Source of the DNA: Geomesophilobacter sediminis
GTDB taxonomy: Bacteria; Desulfobacterota; Desulfuromonadia; Geobacterales; Geobacteraceae
NCBI RefSeq assembly: GCF_016458275.1
Contig: NZ_JAEMHM010000006.1
Span: 1 to 64,000 of the forward strand
Length of the DNA stretch: 64,000 nucleotides
Direction: 5' to 3'
Position numbers and translations under genes: made by a program
The notes under the pieces: generated by a model
Seen by the model: only the letters and a program-made list of their open reading frames with translations
The model's database searches: none
Told to the model about the DNA's origin: nothing
Shown: piece by piece, positions 8,638-20,359 of the stretch
How the letters are laid out: each line of letters starts with the position of its first letter
How positions within the stretch are numbered: position 1 is the stretch's first letter

Positions 8638-10080
8638 ATGAAATATCAGGTCGTTATCGGGCTCGAGGTTCACACCCAGCTCACCACCGCTACCAAGATC
8701 TTCTGCGGCTGCTCGACCCGCTTCGGTGCTCAGCCCAACTCGCAAACCTGCCCGGTCTGCCTCGGCTTCCCGGGTGCGCTGCCGGTTTTGAACCAGAAAG
8801 TCGTCGAATACGCGATCCGCGCCGGCCTTGCCACCAACTGCACCATCGCCGAGCGCTCGGTCTTTGCCCGTAAGAACTACTTCTACCCGGACCTTCCCAA
8901 GGGATACCAGATCAGCCAGTTCGACCTCCCGATCTGCGTGAACGGCCATCTCGACATCGACCTGGAGGGGGGGGGCACCAAGCGGATCGGGATCACCCGT
9001 ATCCATATGGAAGAGGACGCCGGCAAGCTGGTGCACGCCGACATCCCCGGGGTCGGCGACGACTCCTGCGTCGACCTGAACCGCGCCTGTACTCCCCTTC
9101 TGGAGGTCGTCTCCGAGCCGGACATGCGCTCGCCGGACGAGGCAATCGCCTACCTGAAAAAACTGCATCAGATTGTGGTTTACCTCGGGATCTGCGACGG
9201 CAACCTGGAGGAGGGGAGCTTCCGCTGCGATGCCAACGTCTCGCTCATGCCGGTCGGCTCCAATGTCTTCGGGACCCGCGCCGAGCTGAAGAACATCAAC
9301 TCCTTCCGCTTCATCAAGCAGGCGATCGAGTACGAGATCGAGCGCCAGGCCGAGATCCTCGACGAGGGGGGGCGCGTCATCCAGGAGACCCGCCTTTTCG
9401 ACCCGAGCACCGGCACCACCCGCTCCATGCGCGGCAAGGAAGAGGCGCACGACTACCGCTACTTCCCGGACCCGGACCTGGTCCCGGTCATCGTTTCCCC
9501 CTCCTGGGTGGACGAGGTGCGTCAGTCGCTTCCCGAGCTTCCCGATGCCAAGCGCGAGCGCTTCGTGAAGGAAATGGGGCTTCCGGAGTACGACGCCGAG
9601 ATCCTCACCTCGACCCGTGAGCTTGCCGAATACTTCGACGCCACGGTGGCGCTCTTCCCGCAGGCGAAGACGGTTTCCAACTGGGTGATGGGCGAAGTGA
9701 GCCGTGCCTTGAACGAAGACGGCAAGAACGTCACCGAATGCCCGGTCACCCCGGAGCTTCTCGCCGCGCTTTTGAAGCTGATCGAAAAAGGGACCATTTC
9801 CGGCAAGATCGCCAAGACCGTCTTCGACGAGATGTACAAGACCGGCAAGGAACCGGAAAAGATCGTCGAGGAGAAGGGGCTGGTGCAGGTTTCCGACACC
9901 GGCGCCATCGAGGCGATCATCGACGAGATCCTGGCCCGCGAAGCGGGGCAGGTGGCCGAGTACCGCAGCGGCAAGGATAAGCTCTTCGGCTTCTTCGTCG
10001 GCCAGGTGATGCGGGCATCCAAAGGTAAGGCGAACCCTGCGGTGGTCAACGACCTGCTGCTCAAAAAGCTCGCGCCGTAA
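8638..10080 (+). CDS. gatB: Asp-tRNA(Asn)/Glu-tRNA(Gln) amidotransferase subunit B
   Basis: The tRNA-binding/kinase subunit that phosphorylates the tRNA-bound Glu or Asp and adds ammonia delivered from GatA. The 480-aa product starts [15 protein letters not shown], with zinc-binding Cys residues in [10 protein letters not shown] and TCPVCLG (residues about 22-43) and the [11 protein letters not shown] segment near 120. A C-terminal YqeY/tail domain ends LLKKLAP. GGAG lies before the ATG at 8638. Confidence 0.97.
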   Translation: MKYQVVIGLEVHTQLTTATKIFCGCSTRFGAQPNSQTCPVCLGFPGALPVLNQKVVEYAIRAGLATNCTIAERSVFARKNYFYPDLPKGYQISQFDLPICVNGHLDIDLEGGGTKRIGITRIHMEEDAGKLVHADIPGVGDDSCVDLNRACTPLLEVVSEPDMRSPDEAIAYLKKLHQIVVYLGICDGNLEEGSFRCDANVSLMPVGSNVFGTRAELKNINSFRFIKQAIEYEIERQAEILDEGGRVIQETRLFDPSTGTTRSMRGKEEAHDYRYFPDPDLVPVIVSPSWVDEVRQSLPELPDAKRERFVKEMGLPEYDAEILTSTRELAEYFDATVALFPQAKTVSNWVMGEVSRALNEDGKNVTECPVTPELLAALLKLIEKGTISGKIAKTVFDEMYKTGKEPEKIVEEKGLVQVSDTGAIEAIIDEILAREAGQVAEYRSGKDKLFGFFVGQVMRASKGKANPAVVNDLLLKKLAP

Positions 10081-10086
10081 GGCGCG

Positions 10087-10190
10087 GTTCAACGTTCAAC
10101 GTTCAACGTTCGAGGTTCGAGGTTTGAGGTGGTTTCAAGCAGTAAGAAAGGGTTTTCGACTCTCAACGTAGAACGTTGAACGTTGAACCG
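10087..10190. repeat. AACGTTGAACGTTGAA-type short tandem and inverted repeat
   Basis: Bases 10087-10112 repeat TTCAACG three times and then drift to TTCGAGG units. Bases 10161-10189 carry the complement GTTGAACGTTGAACC. The two ends can pair into one long stem spanning most of the gatB-mtnA gap. No gene is visible. Confidence 0.6.
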
Positions 10191-10212
10191 GTTTTGCCGT
10201 TGGGAGGTGGCA

Positions 10213-11253
10213 ATGTCTTTCAGAACGATCGAGTGGCGTGACAACAAGGTAATCATGATCGACCAGACCCGGCTCCCCGCCGAGGAGGTCTACCTAACCT
10301 ACGAGGACTACCAGGGGGTCGCCGAAGCGATCCGCGGCATGGTGGTGCGCGGGGCTCCGGCCATCGGCGTCGCCGCCGCCATGGGGGTCGCCCTCGGGGC
10401 GCGCGAAATCATCGCCGACACCTTCGACTCCTTTTACCGGCAGCTCGAGAACGTCTGCGAGGTAATCGGCCGCACCCGGCCTACGGCGGTCAACCTCTTC
10501 TGGGCCATCGAGCGGATGAAACGGGTCGCCCAGAAGCACCGGGAGCTCAACCTTCCTTCGATCCGCGAACTCCTCAAGGCGGAAGCGATCGCCATCGAGA
10601 CCGAGGACCTCGCCATCTGCAAGGAGATCGGCCGTAACGGTGCCGCCCTCATCAAGGAAGGGTCCACCATCCTCACCCACTGCAATGCCGGCGGCCTGGC
10701 TACCGCGGGGTACGGCACGGCACTCGGCGTGATCCGCGCCGCCCACGAGGCGGGCAAGGGGATCCGCGTCATCGCCGACGAGACCCGCCCCTGGCTGCAG
10801 GGGGCCCGGCTCACCGCGTGGGAGCTCATGAAGGATTCCATCCCGGTCACCCTCATCTCCGACAACATGGCCGGCTGGCTGATGCGCAAGGGAGAGATCC
10901 AGTGCTGCGTCGTCGGCGCGGACCGGATCGCCGCCAACGGCGACACCGCCAACAAGATCGGTACCTACAGCGTTGCGGTCCTCGCCAAGGAGAACCGCAT
11001 CCCCTTCTACGTGGCCGCCCCCATCTCCACCCTCGATCTCTCGCTCAAAAGCGGCGATCAGATTCCCATCGAAGAGCGCCCCTCCACCGAGGTCACCGCC
11101 ATCCAGGGGGTACCGATCGCCCCGGAAGGAGTCAAGGTCCGCAACCCCGCTTTCGACGTCACCCCGGCCAAGTACATCACCGCTATCATCACCGAGCGTG
11201 GGGTCGTCCGCGGGGATTACGAAGAGGGGCTGGCGGCCCTGGTTCGGCCATGA
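10213..11253 (+). CDS. mtnA: S-methyl-5-thioribose-1-phosphate isomerase
   Basis: Converts methylthioribose-1-phosphate to methylthioribulose-1-phosphate in methionine salvage. The 346-aa eIF2B-like protein has VVRGAPAIG near residue 45, the catalytic Cys in [12 protein letters not shown] near 155 and the catalytic Asp in [19 protein letters not shown] near 235. GGGAGGTGG precedes the ATG at 10213. Its stop overlaps the glnE start (ATGA), so the genes are translationally coupled. No other mtn genes are in the window. Confidence 0.95.
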   Translation: MSFRTIEWRDNKVIMIDQTRLPAEEVYLTYEDYQGVAEAIRGMVVRGAPAIGVAAAMGVALGAREIIADTFDSFYRQLENVCEVIGRTRPTAVNLFWAIERMKRVAQKHRELNLPSIRELLKAEAIAIETEDLAICKEIGRNGAALIKEGSTILTHCNAGGLATAGYGTALGVIRAAHEAGKGIRVIADETRPWLQGARLTAWELMKDSIPVTLISDNMAGWLMRKGEIQCCVVGADRIAANGDTANKIGTYSVAVLAKENRIPFYVAAPISTLDLSLKSGDQIPIEERPSTEVTAIQGVPIAPEGVKVRNPAFDVTPAKYITAIITERGVVRGDYEEGLAALVRP

Positions 11254-14200
11254 CCCGCGCCGCGGAATTCAGGCAGGGGGTCGTTTCCTGCCTGGAAGGA
11301 AGCAGCGCGGACTTGGCGGGCTTCCTGGAGGGTGCCGGTTTCAGCTACGGCGCCCGTTCCGCCGAAAACCTGCGCCTGCTCGGCCAGATCCTGCCGGCCG
11401 ACCTGGTAGGTGAAGTGGCCGCGGCGGCCCTCGCCACCCCCATTCCCGACATGGCCCTGAACGGGCTGGAGCGGCTCAGCATGATCGCTCCCGACGATTT
11501 CGTCCAGATCTGCACCCGTCGCGCCTTTCTGGCCCAACTCGTCAACATCTGCGGTTCCTCCCCCTTTCTCACCAATATCATCTGCCGTGATCCCTCGTAC
11601 GTGCGCCGTCTCTTCATCGACCGCGAGATCATGGCCGGACGCAGCGAAAGCGAAATGCTTGCCGCGCTGCGCTCCCGGCTTCCCGAGGGATGCAGCTACC
11701 AGGATCTCTTCGCCCACCTGCGCCGCTTCAAGTACGTCGAGATGCTCCGCATCGCTGCGCGCGACTTGAACGGGCTCGCCCCGCTGGAAGAGGTCACCGG
11801 CGAACTCTCATCCCTGGCCGCCGCCTCCCTCCAGATCGCCTACGAGGCCGCCAAGCGCGAACTGATCGCGGAACATGGCCTGCCGATGACGATGGGCCCC
11901 AACGGCCCGATGGAAGCGGATCTGACCATCATGGGGATGGGGAAGCTGGGCGGCCGCGAGCTTAACTTCTCCTCCGATATCGACCTGGTCTACTTCTACA
12001 CCTCCAGCAAGGGGGAGACCGACGGGATCGACGACGGCAAAGGGGGGCGGAAGGGGAAGGTCTCCCTGCACGCCTTCTTTGTGAAACTTGCCGAGATGAT
12101 CAACCGGGCGATATCGCAGGTGACCGGGGACGGTTTCGTCTTCCGGGTCGACATGGGCCTGCGCCCCGACGGCAAGGCGGGGGACCTCGCCTGCTCGATC
12201 CGTTCCGCCGAGGTCTACTACGAGTCGTGGGGGCAGTCCTGGGAACGCGCCGCCATGATGAAGGGACGCCCGGTAGCCGGCGACCTGCAGCTCGGCGAGG
12301 ACCTGCTCGAGGCGATCGAACCCTTCATCTACCGCCGCTACCTCGATTACAACCTGATCGAGGACATGATGTCGATGAAGCTCAAGATCGACGCCTCGCT
12401 GCAGCGCCTTCAGGAAGGGGAGATCAACATCAAGCTCGGCCGCGGCGGCATCCGCGAAATCGAGTTCTTCATCCAGACCCTCCAGCTCGTCTACGCCGGG
12501 AAGAACCCGAAACTGAGGGAGCGCAATTCACTCTGGGCGCTCGCCATCCTGCGCGATTCCCGGATCGTCCGCGAGTCCGACTGCTCCGCCCTGACCGAGG
12601 CGTATATCTTCCTGCGCACCGTGGAGCACCGGATCCAGGTAGTGCAGGAGCGGCAGACCCACAACCTCCCCAAGAAAGAGGACGAGATGCTGGCCCTGGC
12701 CCGTCGCTGCGGCTTCTTGCGCCCGGACGGCCTGGAGAAATTCAAGGAGACCCTGGAACGGCACCGCCAGGCGGTTTCCGCCATCTACGGCGACCTTTTC
12801 CTCTCCCGTGACGAGCGGATCAAGGAGGAAGTGCTCCCCGAGGTCTATTTCTTCTTCGACGAGAATGCCGATCCCGATCTGATCAAGGACCTATTGGCCG
12901 AGCGCGGCATCGAGAACCCCGACCTCGCCTACCAGAGCCTCCTGGTGCTGCGGGAGGGGCCGGCGCGGCTCAACCTCACCGAGCGGGGGCGCCGAACCCT
13001 GGAGAAGATCGCGCCGCTCTTCCTGCAGGAGGTCTTCGCCGCCCCGGACCCTGACCTCGCCCTGGCCAACCTGGAGCGTTTCCTGACCGCACTGCGCACC
13101 CGCGCCTCGATCTACGCCCTTTTGGCGGAGAACCGCGACATCCTCAAGCTCCTCACCTCGCTGTTCGGGATGTCCGAGTTCCTTTCCAAGATCTTCATCG
13201 GGCATCCGGAACTGCTCGACAGCATGATCACCCGCGGCTACGCCTACCTGACCAAGGAGCGGGCCGCGATGGCGAGCGAGCTGAACAAGCTTCTGACCCA
13301 GGCGGGGGATTTCGAGGGGCAGCTCGATGCCATGCGCCGCTACCGGCACGAAGAGTTCCTCCGGATCGGGATGAACGACATCTACGGCAAGATGGGGCAG
13401 CCCGAGGTGGCCCACCAGCTGACCGACCTGGCCGACGTCTGCCTGGCGGCGGCGTGCCGGATGGCGACGCAGGAACTGGTCCGCTTCGGCCGCCCCGCTT
13501 ACGTCGCCGAAGACGGAACCGTCGGCGAGGCCTCCCTCGCCATCCTGGCGATGGGGAAAATGGGCGGTTACGAGCTCAACTACCACTCCGACCTCGACAT
13601 CATCTACATCTTCGACCACCAGGGGATGACCGACGGGGAAAAGAGCATCACCAACCGCGAGTACTTCGCCAAGCTGGGCCAGAAGATCATCCTGATCCTC
13701 ACCACCCTGACCCGCGAAGGCTACGTCTACAAGATCGACACCCGCCTGCGCCCCTCGGGGAACGCGGGTCCGCTGGTCACCTCGCTGGAATCCTTCATCA
13801 GCTACCACGACACCGAAGCCCAGATCTGGGAACGCCAGGCCCTCACCAAGGCGCGGGTTTCGCTGGGGAGCACGGCACTCAAAGCGGAGATCGAAAAGGT
13901 CATCGAACGGACCGCCTACGGTACCGGCGCCGACGAGACGGTGCGCAGCGAGATCCACCGGCTGCGGATGCGGATGGAAAACGAGCTCGCCAAGGAAAGC
14001 AGTGGCAGCTACAACATCAAGACCGGCCGGGGCGGGATGGTCGACGTCGAGTTCGTGGTGCAGTTCCTCCAGTTGAAATACGGGGTGGACCATCCGTCGG
14101 TCCGCACCTGCAACACGCTGGCCGCCCTCGAGGCGATGCGGGACGCCGAGATCCTTGCCCAGGATGATTACCTGGCGCTTGCCGAGGGATACCGCTTCCT

Positions 14201-14408
14201 GCGCCGCCTGGAGAACCGGCTGCGCATCATCCACGACTATTCCATGAACGATCTGGGGGGGCCGCGGAAATACCTCAACAAACTGGCGCGGCGCCTGGGG
14301 TACGATCCCAAGCTCAAGAATCCGGGCGAAGTCCTGATGGAAGATTACGAGCGAATGACGACCCAGGTGCGCGAGGTCTACGGCAGGATATTAGGGGGAG
14401 TGAGCTGA
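11250..14408 (+). CDS. glnE: Bifunctional glutamine synthetase adenylyltransferase/deadenylyltransferase
   Basis: Controls glutamine synthetase by adding AMP to, and removing it from, a tyrosine, in response to PII and glutamine. The 1052-aa product carries two nucleotidyltransferase cores: [19 protein letters not shown] in the N-terminal removase half and [19 protein letters not shown] in the C-terminal transferase half, each with the GSxxDxD-like metal motif. The ATG at 11250 overlaps the mtnA stop; much longer upstream extension in this frame only reads through mtnA in another frame. Its own stop overlaps the next start by one base. Confidence 0.95.
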   Translation: MTRAAEFRQGVVSCLEGSSADLAGFLEGAGFSYGARSAENLRLLGQILPADLVGEVAAAALATPIPDMALNGLERLSMIAPDDFVQICTRRAFLAQLVNICGSSPFLTNIICRDPSYVRRLFIDREIMAGRSESEMLAALRSRLPEGCSYQDLFAHLRRFKYVEMLRIAARDLNGLAPLEEVTGELSSLAAASLQIAYEAAKRELIAEHGLPMTMGPNGPMEADLTIMGMGKLGGRELNFSSDIDLVYFYTSSKGETDGIDDGKGGRKGKVSLHAFFVKLAEMINRAISQVTGDGFVFRVDMGLRPDGKAGDLACSIRSAEVYYESWGQSWERAAMMKGRPVAGDLQLGEDLLEAIEPFIYRRYLDYNLIEDMMSMKLKIDASLQRLQEGEINIKLGRGGIREIEFFIQTLQLVYAGKNPKLRERNSLWALAILRDSRIVRESDCSALTEAYIFLRTVEHRIQVVQERQTHNLPKKEDEMLALARRCGFLRPDGLEKFKETLERHRQAVSAIYGDLFLSRDERIKEEVLPEVYFFFDENADPDLIKDLLAERGIENPDLAYQSLLVLREGPARLNLTERGRRTLEKIAPLFLQEVFAAPDPDLALANLERFLTALRTRASIYALLAENRDILKLLTSLFGMSEFLSKIFIGHPELLDSMITRGYAYLTKERAAMASELNKLLTQAGDFEGQLDAMRRYRHEEFLRIGMNDIYGKMGQPEVAHQLTDLADVCLAAACRMATQELVRFGRPAYVAEDGTVGEASLAILAMGKMGGYELNYHSDLDIIYIFDHQGMTDGEKSITNREYFAKLGQKIILILTTLTREGYVYKIDTRLRPSGNAGPLVTSLESFISYHDTEAQIWERQALTKARVSLGSTALKAEIEKVIERTAYGTGADETVRSEIHRLRMRMENELAKESSGSYNIKTGRGGMVDVEFVVQFLQLKYGVDHPSVRTCNTLAALEAMRDAEILAQDDYLALAEGYRFLRRLENRLRIIHDYSMNDLGGPRKYLNKLARRLGYDPKLKNPGEVLMEDYERMTTQVREVYGRILGGVS

Positions 14409-14788
14409 TGGAGGTCCGGATTTACTACGAGGACACCGATGCCGGGGGGGTGGTCTACCACGCCAACTATCTGCGCTATTTCGAGCGGGCCCGGACCGAA
14501 TATCTGCGGGGGAAAGGGCTTTCGGTCGAGCAGATGCATAACGACGGGATCATCTTCCCGGTCGTGGCGCTGGAGATCGCGTACCGTTCGCCGGCGCGCC
14601 TGGACGACCTGCTCGTCATCGAGACCGAGCCGGTGTCGGCGAAGAACACCTCGTTCGTGTTGAACCAGAAGGCGCGGCGCAAGGAGGACGGGAAACTGTT
14701 GGCCGAGGCGCTGGTGACGCTGGCGTGTGTGGGGGAAGGGATGAAGGCCCGGCGCATGCCGGAGGAAGTGCGGGCGCTTTTTCCTTAG
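14408..14788 (+). CDS. ybgC: YbgC-type acyl-CoA thioesterase
   Basis: A 126-aa hot-dog fold enzyme predicted to hydrolyse acyl-CoA thioesters. The 4HBT active-site motif YYEDTDAGGVVYHANYLRYF is at residues 6-25, with catalytic Asp in DTDAGG. YbgC usually heads tol-pal clusters; no tol genes are present here, the gene instead being coupled to glnE by a one-base stop/start overlap. It converges on lspA with a 4-bp overlap. Confidence 0.88.
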   Translation: MEVRIYYEDTDAGGVVYHANYLRYFERARTEYLRGKGLSVEQMHNDGIIFPVVALEIAYRSPARLDDLLVIETEPVSAKNTSFVLNQKARRKEDGKLLAEALVTLACVGEGMKARRMPEEVRALFP

Positions 14789-15267
14789 GCCTTCGTGCGG
14801 CGTTCCTCGACCAGCATGTCGAGGGCGAGCAGGGCCACCCCGACGCAGATGGCGGAGTCGGCGACGTTGAAGGCGGGCCAGTAGTGCTCGTACCAGTGGA
14901 AGTAGAGAAAGTCGATCACCTCGCCCAGCCGGACCCGGTCGATGAGGTTCCCCAGGGCGCCGGAGAAGATGAGGGAGAGGGACCAGGCGGCGAGCTTCTG
15001 ATCTTCGCGCAGCTTGTTGATGATGGTGAAGATCACGCAGACCGCGACCGCCGAGACCAGGATGAAGAAGGGGAGGCGAAAGGCGGAGGTGGCGAGGATG
15101 CCGAAAGCCGCTCCCTTGTTCCTGAGATAGGTGATGTTGAAGAAGTTCTCGACGACGGTGATGGAGCTGTGCAGCGCCATGGAGCGGTCGACGTAGATCT
15201 TGGTCGCCTGGTCCAGCAAAAGGACCAGGGCGGTGACCCCGAAGAGGATTTGGAATCTAGCTTTCAT
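14785..15267 (-). CDS. lspA: Lipoprotein signal peptidase (signal peptidase II)
   Basis: Inner-membrane aspartic protease that removes signal peptides from prolipoproteins. The 160-aa protein has four hydrophobic segments and both catalytic Asp motifs, GALGNLIDRV (about residue 107) and FNVADSAI (about 135). It lies downstream of ileS on the minus strand, the classical ileS-lspA order, although a repeat-rich gap of 211 bp separates them. Several lipoproteins in this window are presumably its substrates. Confidence 0.96.
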   Translation of the reverse strand: MKARFQILFGVTALVLLLDQATKIYVDRSMALHSSITVVENFFNITYLRNKGAAFGILATSAFRLPFFILVSAVAVCVIFTIINKLREDQKLAAWSLSLIFSGALGNLIDRVRLGEVIDFLYFHWYEHYWPAFNVADSAICVGVALLALDMLVEERRTKA

Positions 15268-15478
15268 AGGGAAAGTCCAGTCAGAAGACAGTGATCAGTA
15301 GTCAGTAGTCAAAAAGACCCGGTTTGTATGAGCAGGGGCGCAGCATGCTGCGCCCCTTTGTCGTAGTGCTCCCCCCTTTGAAAAAGGGGGGCCGGGGGGG
15401 ATTTGCCTTTAAAATCAAATCCCCCTAAATCCCCCTTTTTCAAAGGGGGACTTAAGACCCTGCCTTAGGTAGAGAGGC
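15268..15478. repeat. ileS-lspA gap: short direct repeats and C/G-rich hairpins
   Basis: Bases 15287-15314 contain AGTCAGTAGTC-type short repeats. Bases 15335-15356 form a GGGGCGCAGC/GCTGCGCCCC hairpin. Bases 15370-15452 hold two facing copies of the CCCCCTTTGAAAAAGGGGG repeat with the ATTTGCCTTT tail. The hairpins may slow or stop transcription between ileS and lspA. Confidence 0.65.
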
Positions 15479-18244
15479 CTACTGCACCGCCTCGGTGCAT
15501 TTCGGGCAGATGGTCGGGTGGTCGGAGGCGGTGCCAAGCTCCTCGCTGTAGCACCAGCAGCGTTCGCACTTCTCACCCGGAGCCGCGGTGACGGCAACCT
15601 CGACCTCTTCGCCTTGGTAGGCGCCATCGCCCAGGGTACCGGTAAGCTCCGCCTTGGATACGATGAAGATCCCGGCCAGCTCGTTCGCCATCTCCTTCAG
15701 GAGCTCGCCGGTCTCGCCTTCGGCCTTGATGGCGACCGCGGCATCGAGGGAATGCCCGATCACCTTCGCCGCGCGGGCCAGCTCGAGTGCCTTGGACACG
15801 TCGCCGCGCACCTTGACGATCTTTTCCCAGCGCTTCGCCAGCGCCTCGTCCTTGACTTCCGGCTGGAGTTTGGGGAAAAGCCCCAGGTGGACGCTCTCCT
15901 CGCGCTCGCCCGGCATCGCCTTCCATACGTCTTCGGCGGTGAAGGAGAGGACCGGCGCCAGGATGCGGACCAGGGTGTCGAGCACGGTGTACATGACGGT
16001 CTGGCCGCTTCTGCGCGATTTGGAGCCCTTCTTGCTGGTGTAGACGCGGTCCTTGAGGATGTCGAGGTAGAACGCGCTCATCTCCACGGTGCAGAAGCCG
16101 TTCACCGCATGATAGAGGATGTGGAACTCGCACTCGTCGTAGGAGGCAAGGACCTTTTCCTTCAAGAGTTCGAGCTGGTGCAGCGCCCAGCGGTCGATCT
16201 CGGGGAGCTCGACATAAGGCACCAGGTCGGTCGCGGGGTTGAAGTCGTTGATGTTCCCCAGGATGTAGCGGCAGGTGTTCCGGATCCGGCGGTACGCCTC
16301 GGAGAGCCGGGTCAGGATCTCCTGGGAGATGCGGAGATCGTCGCGGTAGTCCTGTGCGGCGACCCACAGGCGCAAGACGTCGGCGCCGAACTTCTTGACC
16401 ACGTCCTCGGGGGCGACCACGTTGCCCACCGACTTGCTCATCTTGCGGCCGCTGCCGTCGACGACGAAGCCGTGGGTGAGGACGCTCTTGTAGGGAGCCT
16501 TGCCGCGGGTCCCGACGCTCGCCAGAAGCGAGGAGTGGAACCAGCCGCGGTGCTGGTCGCTCCCTTCGAGGTACATGTCGGCCGGGGTTCCCAGGTAGGG
16601 ACGGTGCTCGCAGACGGCGGCAAAGGAGACGCCGGAGTCGAACCAGACGTCCAGGATGTCCATTTCCTTCTCGAACTCGCTCTTGCCGCACTTGGGGCAG
16701 GTGGTCCCGGCGGGGAGGAACTTGGCAGCTTCCCAGTCGTACCAGATGTCGGAGCTGTGCTCCTTGAAGAGGTCGGCGACGTGGTGCATCACCTTGGCGT
16801 CGGCCATGACCTCGCCGCAGCTGGAGCAGTAGAAGGCGGTGATGGGGACGCCCCAGGAACGCTGGCGCGAAACACACCAGTCGGGACGGTTCTCGATCAT
16901 GCCGTAGATCCGCTCACGCCCCCATTTCGGGATCCAGTTCACGTTGTTGATCTCGGCCAGCGCCTTGTCGCGCAGGTCGTTCTTCTGCATGGAGATGAAC
17001 CACTGCTCGGTGGCTCGGAAGATGATCGGCTTCTTGCAACGCCAGCAGTGCGGGTAGGAGTGGCTGATGTTGGCGGAGGCCAGCAGCGCGCCCACTTCGG
17101 TCAGCTTCTCGATCACGTTCTTGTTGGCGTCGAAGACGAACTGCCCCCCGAAGAACTCGATGTTCTCGAAGAAACGGCCGCGGTTGTCGACCGGGTTGTA
17201 GATCTCGAGCCCTTCGCGCAGGCCGAGCTCGTAGTCCTCCTGGCCGTGGCCGGGAGCGGTGTGGACCGCGCCGGTACCGGCATCGAGGGTGACGTGCTCG
17301 CCGAGCAGGATGACGGAGTCGCGGTCGTAGAAGGGGTGCCGCAGGAGCTTGCGCTCGAGCTTGGTCGCCTTGAAGGTGGCCTTCACTTCGCCTTCCGCGC
17401 CGATCGCCTTGAGGAAGCTATCCTTGAGCCCTTCGGCCACGATCAGGATCTCTCCGTTCACCTCGACGGCGACGTAATCGAGTTCCGGGTGCAGCGCGAC
17501 GGCGAGGTTCGCCGGCAGGGTCCACGGGGTGGTGGTCCAGATGACGACCGAAGCCTTCTTGCCGGCGATCTCGGGGATCACGGCGCCCGGGTCTTCCTTG
17601 AAGGCGAACTTCACGAACACCGACGGGGAGACGTGGTCGGCGTACTCGACTTCGGCCTCTGCAAGCGCGGTGCCGCAGGAAGAGCACCAGTGGACCGGCT
17701 TTTTCCCTTTGTAGAGACCGCCGTTTTCGGCGAAGCGGGCCAGCTCCTCGGCGATGATCCCCTCGTAGCTGCTGTGCAGGGTGAGGTACGGATTGTCCCA
17801 CTCGCCGAGCACCCCGAGGCGCTCGAATTCGGCACGCTGGATCGCGACGAACTTCTGGGCGTATTCCCGGCACAGTTTGCGCATCTCCAGTTTGGATATC
17901 TCGTGTTTCTTGGAACCGAGGTTCTTCTCGACCTGGAGCTCGATGGGGAGACCGTGGCAGTCCCACCCCGGGACGTACGGAGCGTGGAACCCGTTCATCC
18001 GCTTGCTCTTGAGGACGATGTCCTTGAGGATCTTGTTGAGTGCGTGGCCGATATGGATGTGGCCGTTGGCGTACGGAGGGCCGTCGTGCAGGAGGTAGCG
18101 CGGTCGGTCGGCACCGGCCGCCTCGGTCTTGGCGTACAGTCCTTCATCCTCCCACCGCTTCAGGAGTTCCGGCTCCCGCTGCGGGAGGTTACCTTTCATC
18201 GGGAATGCTGTTTCAGGAAGGTTGAGGGTATCTTTATAATCCAT
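15479..18244 (-). CDS. ileS: Isoleucyl-tRNA synthetase
   Basis: Class I synthetase charging tRNA-Ile. The 921-aa product has the HIGH motif in [15 protein letters not shown] (about residue 60), the editing domain in the middle, KMSKS in [10 protein letters not shown] (about 600) and a C-terminal zinc finger with CERCWCY and CPKC. The start [20 protein letters not shown] is typical. No T-box or other leader motif was recognised between it and the divergent kup gene. Confidence 0.97.
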   Translation of the reverse strand: MDYKDTLNLPETAFPMKGNLPQREPELLKRWEDEGLYAKTEAAGADRPRYLLHDGPPYANGHIHIGHALNKILKDIVLKSKRMNGFHAPYVPGWDCHGLPIELQVEKNLGSKKHEISKLEMRKLCREYAQKFVAIQRAEFERLGVLGEWDNPYLTLHSSYEGIIAEELARFAENGGLYKGKKPVHWCSSCGTALAEAEVEYADHVSPSVFVKFAFKEDPGAVIPEIAGKKASVVIWTTTPWTLPANLAVALHPELDYVAVEVNGEILIVAEGLKDSFLKAIGAEGEVKATFKATKLERKLLRHPFYDRDSVILLGEHVTLDAGTGAVHTAPGHGQEDYELGLREGLEIYNPVDNRGRFFENIEFFGGQFVFDANKNVIEKLTEVGALLASANISHSYPHCWRCKKPIIFRATEQWFISMQKNDLRDKALAEINNVNWIPKWGRERIYGMIENRPDWCVSRQRSWGVPITAFYCSSCGEVMADAKVMHHVADLFKEHSSDIWYDWEAAKFLPAGTTCPKCGKSEFEKEMDILDVWFDSGVSFAAVCEHRPYLGTPADMYLEGSDQHRGWFHSSLLASVGTRGKAPYKSVLTHGFVVDGSGRKMSKSVGNVVAPEDVVKKFGADVLRLWVAAQDYRDDLRISQEILTRLSEAYRRIRNTCRYILGNINDFNPATDLVPYVELPEIDRWALHQLELLKEKVLASYDECEFHILYHAVNGFCTVEMSAFYLDILKDRVYTSKKGSKSRRSGQTVMYTVLDTLVRILAPVLSFTAEDVWKAMPGEREESVHLGLFPKLQPEVKDEALAKRWEKIVKVRGDVSKALELARAAKVIGHSLDAAVAIKAEGETGELLKEMANELAGIFIVSKAELTGTLGDGAYQGEEVEVAVTAAPGEKCERCWCYSEELGTASDHPTICPKCTEAVQ

Positions 18245-18536
18245 TGCTGCGGCCTCCGGCTTTTAAACAAGGCAACCCGCACGTAACCTGCACGAAATAA
18301 AAGCACTATCGGCGCTGGGGCCCGATCGTTCCGGCCCGGTTTCTGAGCCGATACTCATCGGGCTGCTGCGTGCTCTTTCTGGCGGGAGCCTTTCTGTCAA
18401 AAATCACGTGTGAAAAACGATTTAAGCTACAAGGAATGAACCTTGATGTCAAGATGAAACGGGTATTTCCAGTTGTATTGTCCGAAGGCAAGTGCTATAA
18501 ATCGCGCTTGCTTAACTCCGGAGGTGTAATCAGCGC
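18245..18536. other. Divergent ileS/kup intergenic region
   Basis: 292 bp without a gene. It contains the kup promoter candidate and a GC-rich palindromic stretch (about 18308-18400) near the ileS side. No T-box, c-di-AMP or other riboswitch consensus was recognised on either strand. Confidence 0.5.
18473..18501 (+). promoter_or_regulatory. Sigma-70-type promoter for kup
   Basis: TTGTAT at 18473-18478 and TATAAA at 18496-18501 are separated by 17 bp. A start near 18508 would leave a leader of about 29 nt containing CCGGAGGTG ahead of the kup ATG. Confidence 0.55.
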
Positions 18537-20357
18537 ATGACGAGCAAACAGACGGAATCCTACTGGGGCGGTATCGTCAAATCGATGGGGCTGGTTTTCG
18601 GCGACATCGGCACCAGCCCGATCTATACCCTTACCGTTATCTTCGGCCTTACCAAGCCGACACCGGACAACGTCTTCGGTATCCTCTCCCTCATCGTCTG
18701 GACCCTGGTCATCCTGGTCACCGTGGAGTACGCCTGGCTCGCGATGAGCCTGGGGCGGAAAGGGGAGGGGGGGACCATCGTGCTCAAGGAGATCCTGGTC
18801 CGCATCCTCAAGGGGGGGCGCTACCTCGGTCTGGTGAGCTTTCTTTCCTTCGTCGGCGTGTCGCTGCTGCTGGGCGACGGCGTCATCACCCCCGCCATCA
18901 GTATCCTCTCCGCCGTCGAGGGCCTGGTGCTGATCCCGTCGCTTGCGGGACTGAGCCAGGGGACCCTGATCGCCATCGCGTCGGTCATCGCGGTGGTCCT
19001 CTTCATCTTCCAGTACAAGGGAACCGACAAGGTTGCCGGGCTGTTCGGCCCGCTCATGGTGGTCTGGTTCCTGGCGCTCACCCTTTCCGGGGTCATCTCC
19101 ATCGCGGGATTCCCGGGGGTGGTCAAGGCGGCGAGCCCCTGGTATGCGGTGAAATTCTTCCTCAACAACGGGCTTTCCGGTTTCTTCGTCCTCTCCGAGG
19201 TCATCCTCTGCGCGACCGGGGGCGAGGCGCTCTACGCCGACATGGGGCACCTCGGACGACGGCCGATCATCCGTGCCTGGTACTTCGTCTTCGTCGCCCT
19301 GATCGTGAACTACCTGGGTCAGGGGGCCTTTCTCCTATCCCACCCCAGCGCCAAGAACATCCTCTTCGAGATGGTGCAGGGGCAGTCGGCGATGCTGTAC
19401 ATCCCCTTCCTGGTCCTGACCATCTTCGCCACCATCATCGCCTCCCAGGCCCTGATCAGCGGGGTCTTCTCCATCGTCTACCAGGGGATCACCACCCGGA
19501 TCATGCCGCTCATGAAGGTGGACTACACCTCGAGCCACCTGAAGTCCCAGATCTACATCGGGTCGGTGAACTGGCTCCTGATGATTTTGGTCCTCTTCAT
19601 CATGCTGTTGTTCAAGAAGTCGGAGAACCTGGCCGCGGCCTACGGTCTCGCGGTTACCGGCACCATGGCCATCACCGGGATCATGATGACGGTCATCTTC
19701 GCCCACACCAAGAAGAAGTGGAAGGTCCCCATCGCGGTGCTGGTGACCATTGCCGACTTCATCTTCCTGCTCGCCAACCTGAACAAGCTGCCGCACGGCG
19801 GCTACTGGTCCCTGATCCTCGCCGGGGTTCCCTTCGCCACCATCCTGATCTGGACCAAGGGGCAGCGCGCCCTTTACATGGCGCTGCGTCCGCTGGACGT
19901 GGACACCTTCCTCCTCTCCTACGAGCAGATCTATGCCAAGGGGAGGCTGATCCCGGGGACCGGGCTCTTCTTCACCCGCGAATGGAACGTGATTCCCCCC
20001 TACGTGATCCACTGCATCGTGCGCAGCAACATCATCTACGAGCGGAATATCTTCATTTCCATCGTGCGTACCGACGAGCCGTTCGGAGTGACTTCCAAGC
20101 TGACTACGGGATTGGGGAGCGGGCTGGAGGCGTTCGAGATCAACGCCGGTTACATGGAGGTGATCGACATCGAGGGGCTGCTGAAGAAACACGGCATCGC
20201 CGAGAAGGTCATCTTCTACGGGGTCGAGGACATCCAGACCAACAACCCGATCTGGCGCATCTTCTCGGTCATCAAGAAGCTCACGCCGAACTTCGTGCAG
20301 TTCAACAAGCTCCCCGCCTCCAAGCTCCAAGGAGTGCTCACCAGGGTGGAAATGTAA
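18537..20357 (+). CDS. kup: KUP-family potassium uptake protein
   Basis: Inner-membrane K+/H+ symporter. The 606-aa product has about twelve hydrophobic segments in the first 430 residues, the conserved GDIGTSPIYT motif near residue 22, and a C-terminal cytoplasmic tail of about 160 residues. The ATG at 18537 follows GGAGGTG. It is monocistronic between divergent ileS and a convergent lipoprotein gene. Confidence 0.95.
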   Translation: MTSKQTESYWGGIVKSMGLVFGDIGTSPIYTLTVIFGLTKPTPDNVFGILSLIVWTLVILVTVEYAWLAMSLGRKGEGGTIVLKEILVRILKGGRYLGLVSFLSFVGVSLLLGDGVITPAISILSAVEGLVLIPSLAGLSQGTLIAIASVIAVVLFIFQYKGTDKVAGLFGPLMVVWFLALTLSGVISIAGFPGVVKAASPWYAVKFFLNNGLSGFFVLSEVILCATGGEALYADMGHLGRRPIIRAWYFVFVALIVNYLGQGAFLLSHPSAKNILFEMVQGQSAMLYIPFLVLTIFATIIASQALISGVFSIVYQGITTRIMPLMKVDYTSSHLKSQIYIGSVNWLLMILVLFIMLLFKKSENLAAAYGLAVTGTMAITGIMMTVIFAHTKKKWKVPIAVLVTIADFIFLLANLNKLPHGGYWSLILAGVPFATILIWTKGQRALYMALRPLDVDTFLLSYEQIYAKGRLIPGTGLFFTREWNVIPPYVIHCIVRSNIIYERNIFISIVRTDEPFGVTSKLTTGLGSGLEAFEINAGYMEVIDIEGLLKKHGIAEKVIFYGVEDIQTNNPIWRIFSVIKKLTPNFVQFNKLPASKLQGVLTRVEM

Positions 20358-20359
20358 AG

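Noticed and set aside
10818-11249. N-terminal extension of glnE through mtnA
   Set aside because: The stretch is the out-of-frame shadow of mtnA; the ATG at 11250 overlaps the mtnA stop in the usual coupled arrangement.
11250-14408. Long minus-strand open frames opposite glnE, gatB, argG, ileS and the CheB/CheR gene
   Set aside because: They are mirror frames produced by high GC third positions of the real genes and have no recognisable domains or start signals.
18245-18536. T-box leader for ileS or c-di-AMP riboswitch for kup
   Set aside because: The T-box core AGGGTGGNACCGCG was not found on the minus strand, and no ydaO-type core was recognised on the plus strand.
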